In this document: positions 9,147 to 17,581 of the stretch, one piece after another
How positions within the stretch are numbered: position 1 is the first letter of the stretch
How the letters are laid out: each line of letters opens with the position of its first letter
Source: an uncultured Geobacteraceae bacterium
GTDB lineage: Bacteria; Desulfobacterota; Desulfuromonadia; Geobacterales; Pseudopelobacteraceae
Direction of reading: 5' to 3'
Assembly (NCBI GenBank): GCA_903901875.1
Contig: CAIUSO010000055.1
Location: forward strand, 1 to 64,000
Length of the DNA: 64,000 nt
Made by a program: the position numbers and the translations under genes
Notes under the pieces: generated by a model
The model's input: the letters and a program-made list of their open reading frames with translations, nothing else
What the model was told of the DNA's origin: nothing
The model's database searches: none

Positions 9147-10916
9147 ATGGGCCATGATATACGTGAACTGGCTTCACTCATTAATGAAGGACGCTATGCC
9201 GAGGTGGAGCGGTCTGCCGAACAGATCACCGGGCAGTTCCCCGACAATGGATTTGCCTGGAAGGCCCTGGCGGTAGCCCTGCACCTGCAGAATCGCACCC
9301 CGGAAGCCCGTATTGCCATGGAAAAGGCGGTGGAGCTTGCGCCCCAGGATGCCGAAGCCCACTTCAATCTGGCCAGTATACTCCAAAAGCTCGGCCATCG
9401 GGAAGAAGCCGTCACGCACAGCCGGAGAGCACTGCAGCTCAGGCCCGAACACGCCGATGGGCACTACAACCTTGGCGTCATGCTCCATGACCTTGGACAG
9501 CGGGATGAAGCAATAAACTGTTATCGAACGGCACTACGACTCAATCCGGACTTCGCCCGTGCGTATCTTAATCTGGGCAGCACACTTCAGGAGTGCGGCC
9601 AGTGGGATGAAGCAGAAACCTGCTACCGAATGGCTCTTGCGCTCAGGGAGGATTATGCCCAGGCGTATACCAATCTGGGTACCGTTTTAAAAAAGCGGGG
9701 CAATCTTGCAGAGGCTGAAGCAAACCAGAGAAAAGCCCTTGAAATCAATCCAGTTCTCGCCGAATCCCACACCAACCTGGGTAATACACTGCGGGCACGG
9801 GGCCATCTGGAAGAGGCGGAGGAGTGTTATCGGACCGCTATCGCCATTACCCCCGCATCAGCTGATGCCCACGCTAACCTGGCCACTCTGCTCCGTGACA
9901 GGGGGCGACTGGAAGAAGCTGCGAAGAGCTATGAGACGGCTCTCCTGCTTAAACCCGATTGTACCGATGTCCGCCTCAATCGGGCCATCCTGCTGCTGGC
10001 TCTGGGGCACTACCGGGAGGGATGGGAATCCTACGAGTCACGACTTAATCCGGACAGAGCAGATGGCATGGTATATATCAAGCCGGATGCTCCCTACGCC
10101 CAATGGAGCGGCGAGAATTTGCACGGCAAATCAATCCTTGTCTGGAAAGAACAGGGCCTTGGCGACGAGATACAGTTTATACGCTATCTGCCCTTATTGA
10201 AGGCCCGCGGAGCAACCTCCGTTACCCTGGTCTGCATGCCGGAGCTCTGCGAACTCTTCAGGGATATGCCGGGTCTGGACCGGGTACTCGCTTTTTCTGT
10301 CAACATGCCACTGCCACCCCATGACTACTGGACCTTCCTGCTCAGCCTGCCACTCCGTTTTCAGACCACCGTGGAGACCATTCCGGCTCGCGTGCCCTAT
10401 CTGAAGGCATCTCCAGAGAAAGTTGCCCTCTGGGGCACCCGACTCCCGGCCGGCCATAGAGTTGGATTAATCTGGAAAGGGAGTACCCGGCACACTAACG
10501 ACGCCAACCGCTCACTGCCGGGCTTGGCAACCCTGGCACCGCTCTGGTCCGTGCCGAAAATCACCTTTATCAGTCTCCAAAAGGGCCAGGGGGAGGACGA
10601 GGCGGCCAATCCACCTCCGGGCCAGCCACTGCTTGATGTGGTGAGAATGATAGAGGATTTTTCAGATACGGCGGCTATCATCACCCAACTTGATCTGGTC
10701 ATCACCGTTGACACCTCGGCAGCACACCTGGCTGGTGCTCTCGGCACCCCCTGCTGGCTGCTGCTGCCGGCTATCGGAAGTGACTGGCGCTGGCTCCGGG
10801 ATCGGGAGGATTCCCCCTGGTATCCGGGGGTGATGCGTCTGTTCCGTCAGAAACGGCACGGGGGATGGGATGAGTTGATAGGGAGAGTGCGGAACCGGCT
10901 TGCGGAGATGCCATAG
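9147..10916 (+). CDS. TPR protein with C-terminal glycosyltransferase-9-like domain
   Basis: A 589-residue protein whose first half (about residues 5-285) is a continuous run of 34-residue tetratricopeptide repeats, recognisable by repeated A-N-L-G and EEAE-CYR-AL patterns. From about residue 290 it changes to an alpha/beta region with LVWKEQGLGDEIQF, GLIWKGS and VDTSAAHLAGALG, the last resembling the sugar-nucleotide site of ADP-heptose-type (GT9) transferases. Such TPR-GT9-like proteins are common in deltaproteobacteria; acceptor and sugar are unknown. AAAGGAG lies eight bases before the ATG. It is 25 bases after the HAD gene and may be co-transcribed with it. Confidence 0.78.
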   Translation: MGHDIRELASLINEGRYAEVERSAEQITGQFPDNGFAWKALAVALHLQNRTPEARIAMEKAVELAPQDAEAHFNLASILQKLGHREEAVTHSRRALQLRPEHADGHYNLGVMLHDLGQRDEAINCYRTALRLNPDFARAYLNLGSTLQECGQWDEAETCYRMALALREDYAQAYTNLGTVLKKRGNLAEAEANQRKALEINPVLAESHTNLGNTLRARGHLEEAEECYRTAIAITPASADAHANLATLLRDRGRLEEAAKSYETALLLKPDCTDVRLNRAILLLALGHYREGWESYESRLNPDRADGMVYIKPDAPYAQWSGENLHGKSILVWKEQGLGDEIQFIRYLPLLKARGATSVTLVCMPELCELFRDMPGLDRVLAFSVNMPLPPHDYWTFLLSLPLRFQTTVETIPARVPYLKASPEKVALWGTRLPAGHRVGLIWKGSTRHTNDANRSLPGLATLAPLWSVPKITFISLQKGQGEDEAANPPPGQPLLDVVRMIEDFSDTAAIITQLDLVITVDTSAAHLAGALGTPCWLLLPAIGSDWRWLRDREDSPWYPGVMRLFRQKRHGGWDELIGRVRNRLAEMP

Positions 10917-10929
10917 TTGATGCAGACGG

Positions 10930-10959
10930 CTGCTCCACCGCTATTGATCAGCGGAGCAG
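10930..10959. terminator. stem-loop between convergent genes
   Basis: CTGCTCC-ACC-GCT pairs with AGCGGAGCAG across a seven-base loop, with a small bulge in the left arm. It sits in the 49-base gap between the TPR gene (plus) and the B12-binding gene (minus), where a bidirectional terminator is expected. There is no clear T-run on either side, so this could be only an mRNA-stabilising hairpin. Confidence 0.4.
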
Positions 10960-10965
10960 GTGCAG

Positions 10966-11643
10966 CTAACAAATTGATTTCCTTGCTTCCTGCACCGCCT
11001 GCTCAGCGTTGACCGCCCACAGGTCGGCACCAACGGTACGCCACATGTCCGGTGCCGCATTGAACGGCACGCCACCCACCATTATCAGGGGGGTGTTTTT
11101 GGGAAACGCATTCCGGATGGTAGTGATAAGTTCGGCGACCTTTGGAACATGGTAGGACATGGTTGCTGAAAGGGCGACCAGATTGGGTCTTTTCTCCTTG
11201 ATGGCATAGATAAGCTGATCATCAGAAACACCCGCCCCCAGATACCAGGTGTCCCAGCCATCCATTTCAAAGAAATCGGTTACCATACGCACCCCCAGTT
11301 CGTGCAGTTCCGGACCGACACAGGCAGCAATAAGCTTAGCTCCCGAAGATTTGGAAGAGATGATTTCCGGGTACAGTTCCAGCATCAGTGACTGGGTTGC
11401 CGCCGTACAAAAATGCTCTTCAGCAACGCTGATCTTGTTAATAAGCCATTGACGCCCTACTTCGTACTGCACCTGCTGGAAGATGTCAATGTACAGATCC
11501 CGGATCGTCAGACCTTCCTTGATCGCATCCCGAATTATCTGATACGCTTTTTGCCGGTCACCTGACAGAAGGAACGCCAGATAGTCGGCGGCAAGCTTTG
11601 GAAGCGGCAATGCCTCATGATAACATTTTACTTGTTCAGTCAT
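10966..11643 (-). CDS. Stand-alone cobalamin-binding protein (MerR-C/CarH-like sensor domains)
   Basis: A 225-residue soluble protein with two parts: a helical B12-binding-2-type cap (about 15-95, with VGRQWLINKISVAEEHF) and a Rossmann-like B12-binding domain (about 105-225) carrying ELHELG, the E-x-H-x-x-G signature that supplies the lower histidine ligand in CarH-type sensors, and an MVGGVPF loop. There is no DNA-binding or methyltransferase domain, so it looks like a cobalamin-dependent light or redox sensor acting through partners. The ATG at 11643 has GGAGAAGG upstream; an earlier in-frame start at 11670 lacks one. It lies 77 bases downstream of the heme oxygenase and is paralogous to the gene at 51449-52159. 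Confidence 0.8.
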   Translation of the reverse strand: MTEQVKCYHEALPLPKLAADYLAFLLSGDRQKAYQIIRDAIKEGLTIRDLYIDIFQQVQYEVGRQWLINKISVAEEHFCTAATQSLMLELYPEIISSKSSGAKLIAACVGPELHELGVRMVTDFFEMDGWDTWYLGAGVSDDQLIYAIKEKRPNLVALSATMSYHVPKVAELITTIRNAFPKNTPLIMVGGVPFNAAPDMWRTVGADLWAVNAEQAVQEARKSIC

Positions 11644-11720
11644 TTCCTTCTCCTTCTCGTTGAGACACATGCAGTTGCATTGGGAATCATATTACATCAA
11701 TATATTCAGCTATCAGATCT

Positions 11721-12980
11721 TTACCGAACGATCGTGTCATCCAGAAGTGCAATTACTCTGTTCAGTTCCTCTCCCGTCAACACAGCTTTTTCTTCCAGCC
11801 AGCGCAGAAGTGATGCGCGACACTCGGGCATACCTGAGAGAAGGTCAATCTGACTCCCGACCAGGATGTGTGGCAGGTCGGGGAAGTCACTCACCGTTGT
11901 CACAGATATGCTTTCAGACAACTTTCGGCAGAGTTTGTCGAAGCTCACTTGAGAGATGAGGCTGCATCGTTGAGTGCACATATCGGCAACAACTGCCTGG
12001 AGCGTCTCGACCGACAGAGCACCGCCCAACTGTTGCAGGTTTTCAACAAGGAGCTGAACCTGCCGTTCCAGCAGCAAAAATGGCATACCACGACTTGAAA
12101 GTACCCTGCCAAGCCACAGTACCTGATTGCAAATGACCTCAGCGGACAGTCCCGGCAGTGCCGCAAGCCATGCGACATCGCTGTCAGTAAACCTCTGTCC
12201 CCGCTCTCCATACCGTTTTTCATAGTAGGAAAAAGCAGCGCGACACTGTTGCCCGGCCTTCAACGCCGCGTCCAGGAGCTCCCTGTCTTGCGGAACCGGA
12301 TGGTCACCCGCTTCCGGGTTCAGGGAAGATGCGGTAATCCCCAGCTTCCCAGGCAAAAACGGATAGAGGGCTTCATGGAATTTCTCCAGTGCGGTATAAA
12401 TTTCAGCGGCTCCCTGTTCTGCAGCAGTTCTGGTTGAATCCTCGGCCCCATTCATGATGGCACGAAACTCCTCCCAATGGGACTCGGTAGCATCGCCATA
12501 TCCGCGATAAAAAGAAGCTCCCTGCCCATCTGTAAAGCCAAAGCAGCGTACTATGTCCGGCAGATGTACCTGGTTACCCCGGATAGTTCCCTCCAAAACG
12601 TACAAATAGCCAAGAAGCTTGTCAGGCTCAACTTTAGCCTCTATACGAAGCTGTCGCGCAAAATCCAGGGCCAGCCTGAGAGCAGGAATAATATCCGACA
12701 CCGTTTTGGGTGCAAAAAATTCAAGATCTACGCTGAGCATGTTAAATCGTGCCGTCAAGAGTGGTTTCAGGCGTTCAATAAGGGGGGATTGGGATTTTCC
12801 AATCGCGTGTTTCAAGGTTGAAAAAATTGCCGCCAATCCTCGCAGCTGTCCAATATAGCTTTCCAGCGGCAGTGTACCGTTGGTCATTGCAACAACAAAG
12901 GGAAGTTTGTCGAAGGTTTCATGGCGATGCCAGGTAACGGCGCGCAGGTGGTCAGCAAGTGGTAGTGGGGCTTTACTCAT
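11721..12980 (-). CDS. Biliverdin-producing heme oxygenase family protein with C-terminal extension
   Basis: Residues about 1-200 of 419 match the bacterial heme oxygenase fold: LRAVTWHRHETFDKL places the proximal ligand at His20, and YVLEGTIRGNQV corresponds to the glycine-rich distal helix. Family members cleave heme to biliverdin, Fe2+ and CO using reducing equivalents. The remaining ~210 residues (from about LPGKLGITAS) match no domain I recognise and are mostly helical, including an RGQRFTDSDVAWL segment. GGAGG precedes the ATG at 12980; a start at 13040 would run into the repeat. Its place downstream of two kinases and before a B12 protein suggests a signalling rather than iron-scavenging role. 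Confidence 0.72.
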   Translation of the reverse strand: MSKAPLPLADHLRAVTWHRHETFDKLPFVVAMTNGTLPLESYIGQLRGLAAIFSTLKHAIGKSQSPLIERLKPLLTARFNMLSVDLEFFAPKTVSDIIPALRLALDFARQLRIEAKVEPDKLLGYLYVLEGTIRGNQVHLPDIVRCFGFTDGQGASFYRGYGDATESHWEEFRAIMNGAEDSTRTAAEQGAAEIYTALEKFHEALYPFLPGKLGITASSLNPEAGDHPVPQDRELLDAALKAGQQCRAAFSYYEKRYGERGQRFTDSDVAWLAALPGLSAEVICNQVLWLGRVLSSRGMPFLLLERQVQLLVENLQQLGGALSVETLQAVVADMCTQRCSLISQVSFDKLCRKLSESISVTTVSDFPDLPHILVGSQIDLLSGMPECRASLLRWLEEKAVLTGEELNRVIALLDDTIVR

Positions 12981-13007
12981 GAATATTCCTCCGGTTATCA
13001 ATAATTC

Positions 13008-13140
13008 TGATGCTCTCGCAAAAGTCCAAAACGATGTCATTCCGGCAGGCTTTAGGCCGGAATCCAGATTCTAACTATCTGAAAAAACCTGGGTCCCCGA
13101 TAAAGTCATCGGGGATGACAATTTATTTGCAACGGGCTCA
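13008..13140. repeat. MITE-like palindromic repeat, copy A
   Basis: About 133 bases, nearly identical to 16984-17116 with a handful of substitutions and a few single-base indels. The ends form an imperfect inverted repeat (TGATGCTCTCGCAAA against the complement of TTTGCAACGGGCTCA) and the inside holds two hairpins (CCGGC..GCCGG and CCCCGA..TCGGGG). No coding capacity. It lies between the hybrid kinase and heme oxygenase genes of one operon. The left end also matches the terminal repeat of the element at 57126-57281. Confidence 0.8.
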
Positions 13141-13174
13141 ATCGTTACCGTTCAGCTTGAAGCTTCCCGCATCC

Positions 13175-15100
13175 TCAATTATAGACAATCTCGGAAATCC
13201 GCCCCAATAACTGGGCCGGTCGAATCGGCTTTATGAATACGTCAAATGCATCCAGCTCCCCGGATATAGTGATGACGTCGAGCGGATGACCGCTGAGGAA
13301 GATAAATGGCAAACTGTCGGAGATGATCCTCATTTCGTCAAACAGAGTCTTATATCCCACCGTTGACATCGCGACATCCGAAATAACCAGATTGATGTCA
13401 TCCTTCATAGCAATAAGTTTTTCCACCGCCTCCGTACCGTCAACTGCGGTAATCACTCGATAGCCAACCCTGATAAGTAATCGGCACAACGTTTCAAGGG
13501 TATTTATATCATCGTCAACAAGAAGGATGGTTCTCGGTTTTTTCTGAACACAAAGCTCCCCAACCGGTGATTCTTCGATCATTGACGCCGCTTCTTCTGC
13601 TAAAACCAAGGGGAAATACAGACTGAACTCCGTCCCTTTTCCCGGTTCACTCTGTACGTCAATATAACCGCCATGTTGCCTGATAATGCCAAATACCATT
13701 GCCAATCCAAGGCCGGTCCCTTTACCCAATTCTTTGGTGGTAAAAAATGGATCGAAAACCCGTTTTCGTGTTTCTTCGTTCATGCCAGAGCCAGTGTCGG
13801 TAAGAGAAAGAATGGCGCACGGTTTGCTGAGACGGTCAGTGTCATGATCCGTCATCTTTCCCCTGGTAACAGATATATGGAGCACACCACCGTTCGGCAT
13901 GGCGTCCCGCGCATTCGTGGACATGTTCATCAGAACCTGTTCAAGCTGCCCCCCATCAATATTCACCATAAGGGGTTCTTCTGATAACGTTATTTTGATT
14001 TCAATATCCTCCCGCATCAACTGCCTGATAAACCCACCGGCATTAGTGAGTAGTTCATTGATATTTTGCACCGTTTGCTTCAGTACCTGTGTATGACTGT
14101 ACGCAAGCATACTGTGGGTGAGCGCACTGGCTTGTGCTGATGCTTCCATTATTTTTTTAACATTATCTTTATGTTCGGGTTGCAGGCCATCGGCAATTTT
14201 CAACAAGGTCGCATAGCCGTTTATAACACTGAGCGTATTATTAAGATTATGGGCCAATCCCCCGGCAAGTTGACCGATGGATTCTACTTTTTGAGAATGG
14301 GTCAGCAACTCTGCCAGGTGTTTCTTCTCTGAAATTTCTTCCTGGGTAGCTATAAAATGGGTTATTTCCCCCTCACCATAGATGGGTGAAATAACAGTGG
14401 CAACCCAGAACAGGGAGCCATCTTTACGTTTATTCTGCAGCTCTCCTCCCCATGCTTTTCCACGAGTTATGGCACCCCACATATGTGCGTACATTTCAGG
14501 GGAAATATTCCCGGACTTAAGAATGCGCGGGGTCTGCCCCACGAGCTCGTCGGCACGGTATCCCGAAAGCTCTGCAAAGCTCTTGTTAACAAATTCAATA
14601 GTTCCCTTTCTGTCCGTAATGACAATGGCAGAAGAGCACTGTTTTATGGCCTGTTCCAGTTTTCGAAGTACGTCATTACTCTGTTTGAGGTCATGTTCGA
14701 TTCGTAACCGATGGGCACAATCAAGAAGCTTACATGACAACTCGTTGCGACTGACCGGTTTTGTCAGATACGTATGAATGCCGATACTGATTGCCTGTTT
14801 CAACAGACTGACCCGCTCAAAAGCGGTCATAACAATGATGGGGACTGAAAAATTAATGGCATGAATTTCTTCTGCCATTGCCAACCCGTCCATAATCGGC
14901 ATAGTAATATCGGTTATGACAATATCCGGTGTACAATTTCGAAACAGGTCCAACCCCTCTTGACCGTTTCGCGCTGTCAATAATTTCGAGCATCGCTTGC
15001 TGAGGAGCCTCACAACCTGCTCAAAGACATCGTCTTCGTCTTCAACATACAATAGGGTAAGAGTTTTGAGAAACTCCCCATCAATTCCGGCTTCAATCAT
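13175..15100 (-). CDS. Hybrid sensor histidine kinase (REC-PAS-HK-REC)
   Basis: 641 residues, no membrane segments. Order: receiver (about 14-130, phospho-acceptor Asp64 in VITDITMP), PAS (about 150-255, with [18 protein letters not shown]), histidine kinase with dimerisation helix GLAHNLNN (His at the usual place, but followed by NLNN rather than ELRTP, as in NtrB-like groups), ATPase domain with [12 protein letters not shown], and a C-terminal receiver (LVVISD-type, VISDVAM). The N-terminal receiver suggests it is itself regulated by phosphotransfer. It overlaps the upstream kinase gene by four bases (ATGA). The N-terminus ([13 protein letters not shown]) is closely related to that of the protein at 57951-61544. 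Confidence 0.9.
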   Translation of the reverse strand: MIEAGIDGEFLKTLTLLYVEDEDDVFEQVVRLLSKRCSKLLTARNGQEGLDLFRNCTPDIVITDITMPIMDGLAMAEEIHAINFSVPIIVMTAFERVSLLKQAISIGIHTYLTKPVSRNELSCKLLDCAHRLRIEHDLKQSNDVLRKLEQAIKQCSSAIVITDRKGTIEFVNKSFAELSGYRADELVGQTPRILKSGNISPEMYAHMWGAITRGKAWGGELQNKRKDGSLFWVATVISPIYGEGEITHFIATQEEISEKKHLAELLTHSQKVESIGQLAGGLAHNLNNTLSVINGYATLLKIADGLQPEHKDNVKKIMEASAQASALTHSMLAYSHTQVLKQTVQNINELLTNAGGFIRQLMREDIEIKITLSEEPLMVNIDGGQLEQVLMNMSTNARDAMPNGGVLHISVTRGKMTDHDTDRLSKPCAILSLTDTGSGMNEETRKRVFDPFFTTKELGKGTGLGLAMVFGIIRQHGGYIDVQSEPGKGTEFSLYFPLVLAEEAASMIEESPVGELCVQKKPRTILLVDDDINTLETLCRLLIRVGYRVITAVDGTEAVEKLIAMKDDINLVISDVAMSTVGYKTLFDEMRIISDSLPFIFLSGHPLDVITISGELDAFDVFIKPIRPAQLLGRISEIVYN

Positions 15101-16407
15101 GGCGTCCCTCCGGCCAGCGGTACTGAAACAGTGAATACACTGCCACCTTCCACAACAGCAACTTCAATACGTCCCTCCATATTTCGTTCTATGATAGTCT
15201 TCGACATGTACAAACCGATACCGGTTCCCGAACTCTTTGTGGAAAAGTACGGTTCAAACAACTTGTCCAGAATTTCTGCCGGTATGCCACCACCATTGTC
15301 CTGGACCGTTACCACTCCCCGGTCATCCTGCTCTCCGATGCGGATAGTCACACACCCTCTGGCAACAGCCGATTCTACAATTGCATCTCTGGCATTGCCC
15401 AAAAGGTTGAGTATTACCTGGGAGTACTCACCGGGGAACCCGTAGAGGAAACAATCATTGTCACCCTCCACCGAGATTGTGATTCCTTTACTCCGGTAGA
15501 CCCCTTCCACCACCTCAACGGTCTGCATGATTTTCGTCCTGACGGAGAACCGTTCTTTATGCTTGTCCGGACTATAAAAATCTCTAAAATCGCTTATGGT
15601 TGATGACATTTTTTGAATCAACCTCTCGGCGGTTGCGGTGGATTCACATAAAAAGTCATCGGTCAGGTCATTGTCTTCCTGTGCTTCCTGGAGATTTCCC
15701 ATCAGCATGGTAAGGGCGTTGAGCGGTTGACGCCACTGGTGGGCAATATTTGAAAGCATATCGCCCAGCTCCGCCTGCCGCCCCCTATTGATAAGCAGCT
15801 GATCTTTAAGACGTAACTCTTCCACCGCATCAACTACCCGCCGTTCCAGCGAGCGGTTCAACTCCCTGATGTGTTCTTCACTCTCCTGCAATTGGCGATT
15901 CAGCAATGCAAGTTCATGATTTTTTTTGATCATTTCACGCTGCATATTTGATAATTCATTATTAATATTTTGTACTTCAGTATACGTCACCATATCCTGC
16001 CGTGACCGGCATGAAACCTCGTGCAGTTTCTTGAGATATCTCTTCATATGGATCGTCTGCATCTGGTCGGACGAGTAGGCACCCGCCAGTATGGCAAGTG
16101 CCACATCGGGAGAGCAACCACCAGAAAACAGAACGTTACCATCCTGGACCACAGCCATGCAGTGAATTATGACGCATGCCGATTGATGGAACCCTACCAG
16201 TTCCCACCCAAGTGACAGCCCCACACCGTGGGCCTCTGCAAGGAGTTGCAAAACTTTTCCCTGGCATGATGATTCGAATGCGGCTGACACATGAACACCA
16301 ACCGTCACCCGGTCAAATTGTTCAAAATCGCCTTGAATAACGGACTCTATCAATCCGGCCCCGTTACAGATCAAGGCCATCCCTCTGTCGTTGCGAGCAG
16401 GGTGCAT
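15097..16407 (-). CDS. Soluble sensor histidine kinase with uncharacterised N-terminal domain
   Basis: 436 residues. Residues 1-130 form an alpha/beta domain I do not recognise (with a CSPDVALAILAGAYSSDQM segment); 140-210 is a coiled coil (NNELSNMQREMIKKNHEL); then a dimerisation helix with NIAHQWRQPLNAL (phospho-accepting His) and an ATPase domain with NLLGNARDA, DNGGGIP and GTGIGLYMS. No transmembrane helix, so the signal is cytoplasmic. It begins one base after the single receiver gene 16409-16786 and overlaps the next kinase by four bases. A GGAG lies about 13 bases before this ATG, somewhat far; the next ATG has no usable site. Confidence 0.87.
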   Translation of the reverse strand: MHPARNDRGMALICNGAGLIESVIQGDFEQFDRVTVGVHVSAAFESSCQGKVLQLLAEAHGVGLSLGWELVGFHQSACVIIHCMAVVQDGNVLFSGGCSPDVALAILAGAYSSDQMQTIHMKRYLKKLHEVSCRSRQDMVTYTEVQNINNELSNMQREMIKKNHELALLNRQLQESEEHIRELNRSLERRVVDAVEELRLKDQLLINRGRQAELGDMLSNIAHQWRQPLNALTMLMGNLQEAQEDNDLTDDFLCESTATAERLIQKMSSTISDFRDFYSPDKHKERFSVRTKIMQTVEVVEGVYRSKGITISVEGDNDCFLYGFPGEYSQVILNLLGNARDAIVESAVARGCVTIRIGEQDDRGVVTVQDNGGGIPAEILDKLFEPYFSTKSSGTGIGLYMSKTIIERNMEGRIEVAVVEGGSVFTVSVPLAGGTP

Positions 16408-16408
16408 G

Positions 16409-16786
16409 CTAACTATACTTCTCCACTAATTCATTCACCGTACTGCGCAAAAGATCATAGTTCAAAGCCTTTAACAGCACCCTGTCAGCACCCATAATAG
16501 TGGCCGCATTGTGCAGGGTTTTAACATCTACCTTGGGGGAACCACCTGTTATCACAATAATAGCCATTCCCATAAAAGCCTTCCTGAGACTTTGCAAGAC
16601 TTCAAGCCCATCCAGCTCGGGCATAATAATATCTGTTATAACGAGGTGATATGACGATTTTCCGGCTAATTTAAGACCTTCTTTTCCGTCCTTCGCCGTA
16701 TCCACAGCATGCCCATCAACGGTCAAAAGCATCTTGATGATAGTTCTGATTTCCACTTCGTCGTCTATGACAAGAATATTAGCCAT
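16409..16786 (-). CDS. Single-domain response regulator (CheY-like)
   Basis: 125 residues, a lone receiver: acidic pocket IDDE, phospho-acceptor Asp52 in VITDIIMPELDG, Thr/Ser switch in IVITGGS. The conserved lysine region reads LLKAL instead of the usual KP, so the cis-proline after the lysine is missing. The ATG at 16786 has GGGTGA five bases upstream; a GTG at 16795 in the same frame is less likely. First gene of the operon that contains two kinases, the heme oxygenase and the B12 protein; probable phosphate shuttle among them. Closest relative in the window is the receiver at 61573-61941. Confidence 0.9.
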   Translation of the reverse strand: MANILVIDDEVEIRTIIKMLLTVDGHAVDTAKDGKEGLKLAGKSSYHLVITDIIMPELDGLEVLQSLRKAFMGMAIIVITGGSPKVDVKTLHNAATIMGADRVLLKALNYDLLRSTVNELVEKYS

Positions 16787-16804
16787 GATGTTCACCCATT
16801 ATGT

Positions 16805-16833
16805 TTATTAATAACAACATCACTGTTTGTCAA
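16805..16833 (-). promoter_or_regulatory. sigma70-type promoter for the receiver/kinase operon
   Basis: On the minus strand TTGACA (16833-16828), a 17-base spacer and TAATAA (16810-16805). The predicted transcript would start about ten bases before the ribosome site GGGTGA of the receiver gene. The surrounding 150 bases are very AT-rich. Read by eye only. Confidence 0.6.
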
Positions 16834-16983
16834 CTATATGTAAACGAGATATAGCTTCGAATACTATAAAAAAATTCATACTACAAACAACATTGATATA
16901 AATCTTTAATTATAGCATGTTATATTTTTTACCAATAACGTCGAGGTGGCTTTTATGGGCAGTCGGGTGGATATTTTGACTAT
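16834..16983. other. AT-rich intergenic DNA
   Basis: No gene is visible. The stretch is strongly AT-rich with several TATA-like runs and lies upstream of the receiver-gene promoter, so it may hold regulator sites. It ends where the second copy of the MITE-like repeat begins. Confidence 0.4.
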
Positions 16984-17116
16984 AGAGGCTCTAGCAAAAG
17001 TCCAAAATGATGTCATTCCGGCAGGCTTTAGGCCGGAATCCAGATTCTAACTGTCTGAAAAACCTGGATCCCCGATAAAGGCATTCGGGGATGACAATTT
17101 ATTTGCAAGTGGCTCT
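16984..17116. repeat. MITE-like palindromic repeat, copy B
   Basis: Second copy of the element at 13008-13140, same orientation, differing at only a handful of positions. Termini AGAGGCTCTAGCAAA and the complement of TTTGCAAGTGGCTCT pair as an imperfect inverted repeat. It holds the same two internal hairpins and no open frame of note. Together the two copies bracket the receiver/kinase genes. Confidence 0.8.
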
Positions 17117-17300
17117 CTACTTAACCACTATTCCAGATAAGGAGACTGGCAATAATAATGTTTAACAAATTGCGCTCAGATTTTGTTGCCAGACTCCTGA
17201 CGGGCAAGACCTATTGAATTTAACTGAGTTTATTTAAACTCATTCAGCATTTTTGTCTGTCGTTAGATTACTACACACAGTAGAAAAACCTGCTGCCGCG
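17117..17300. other. intergenic DNA with a tiny open frame and a hairpin
   Basis: On the plus strand an AAGGAG is followed about 14 bases later by an ATG (17158) opening a 19-codon frame that ends at a TGA; too short and too far from its ribosome site to call a gene. At 17225-17242 there is a perfect 18-base palindrome TGAGTTTATTTAAACTCA followed by T-rich sequence. No other gene is visible. Confidence 0.35.
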
Positions 17301-17391
17301 CCTTTTGCAAAGGGGGAAGATGTAAAATCCCCCTTTTGGCAAGGTGAGGAAATCCCCCCCTTTGCAAAGGGGGGTTAGGGGGGATTTGCAG
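17301..17391. repeat. intergenic CCCCCTTTGCAAAGGGG-type repeat
   Basis: Three short inverted units of the form CCCCCTTTTGCAAAGGGGG in tandem, the kind of small palindromic repeat found scattered in many deltaproteobacterial and cyanobacterial genomes. A related copy is at 22701-22770. An 86-codon frame on the minus strand (17523 to 17263) reads through it; its tail is just translated repeat. Confidence 0.65.
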
Positions 17392-17523
17392 TAAAACCCT
17401 GATATTCAGGAGTGTGCTGAGTAGTACCATAAAAAAATACCATGAAACCGGAAGTCCGATCTCATGGTATTCTTTGCCAAGCAGTTCCTGCGTTTGTGGA
17501 GCGGTTAGGTACTCGGCAAACAC
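17392..17523 (-). pseudogene. possible gene remnant interrupted by repeat
   Basis: The first ~44 codons of a minus-strand frame beginning at 17523 (FAEYLTAPQTQELLG..., then a hydrophobic SWYFFMVLLSTLL stretch) look protein-like before the frame enters the palindromic repeat. I do not recognise the family. It may be a decayed membrane-protein fragment or chance. The DNA also holds an inverted repeat TACCATGA...TCATGGTA. Confidence 0.25.
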
Positions 17524-17548
17524 TAATATTCAGTTTTTCATCTCGTAA

Positions 17549-17574
17549 ACTTGGTATACCAGTATGTACCAAGT
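17549..17574 (-). terminator. hairpin downstream of the fadL-type gene
   Basis: ACTTGGTA and TACCAAGT form a perfect eight-base-pair stem with a ten-base loop, seven bases past the stop codon of the outer-membrane porin gene on the minus strand. There is no T-run, so either factor-dependent termination or 3'-end protection. Confidence 0.4.
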
Positions 17575-17581
17575 CCCTTAT

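Noticed and set aside
12981-13040. Longer start for the heme oxygenase
   Set aside because: It would begin in the MITE-like repeat; a strong GGAGG supports 12980.
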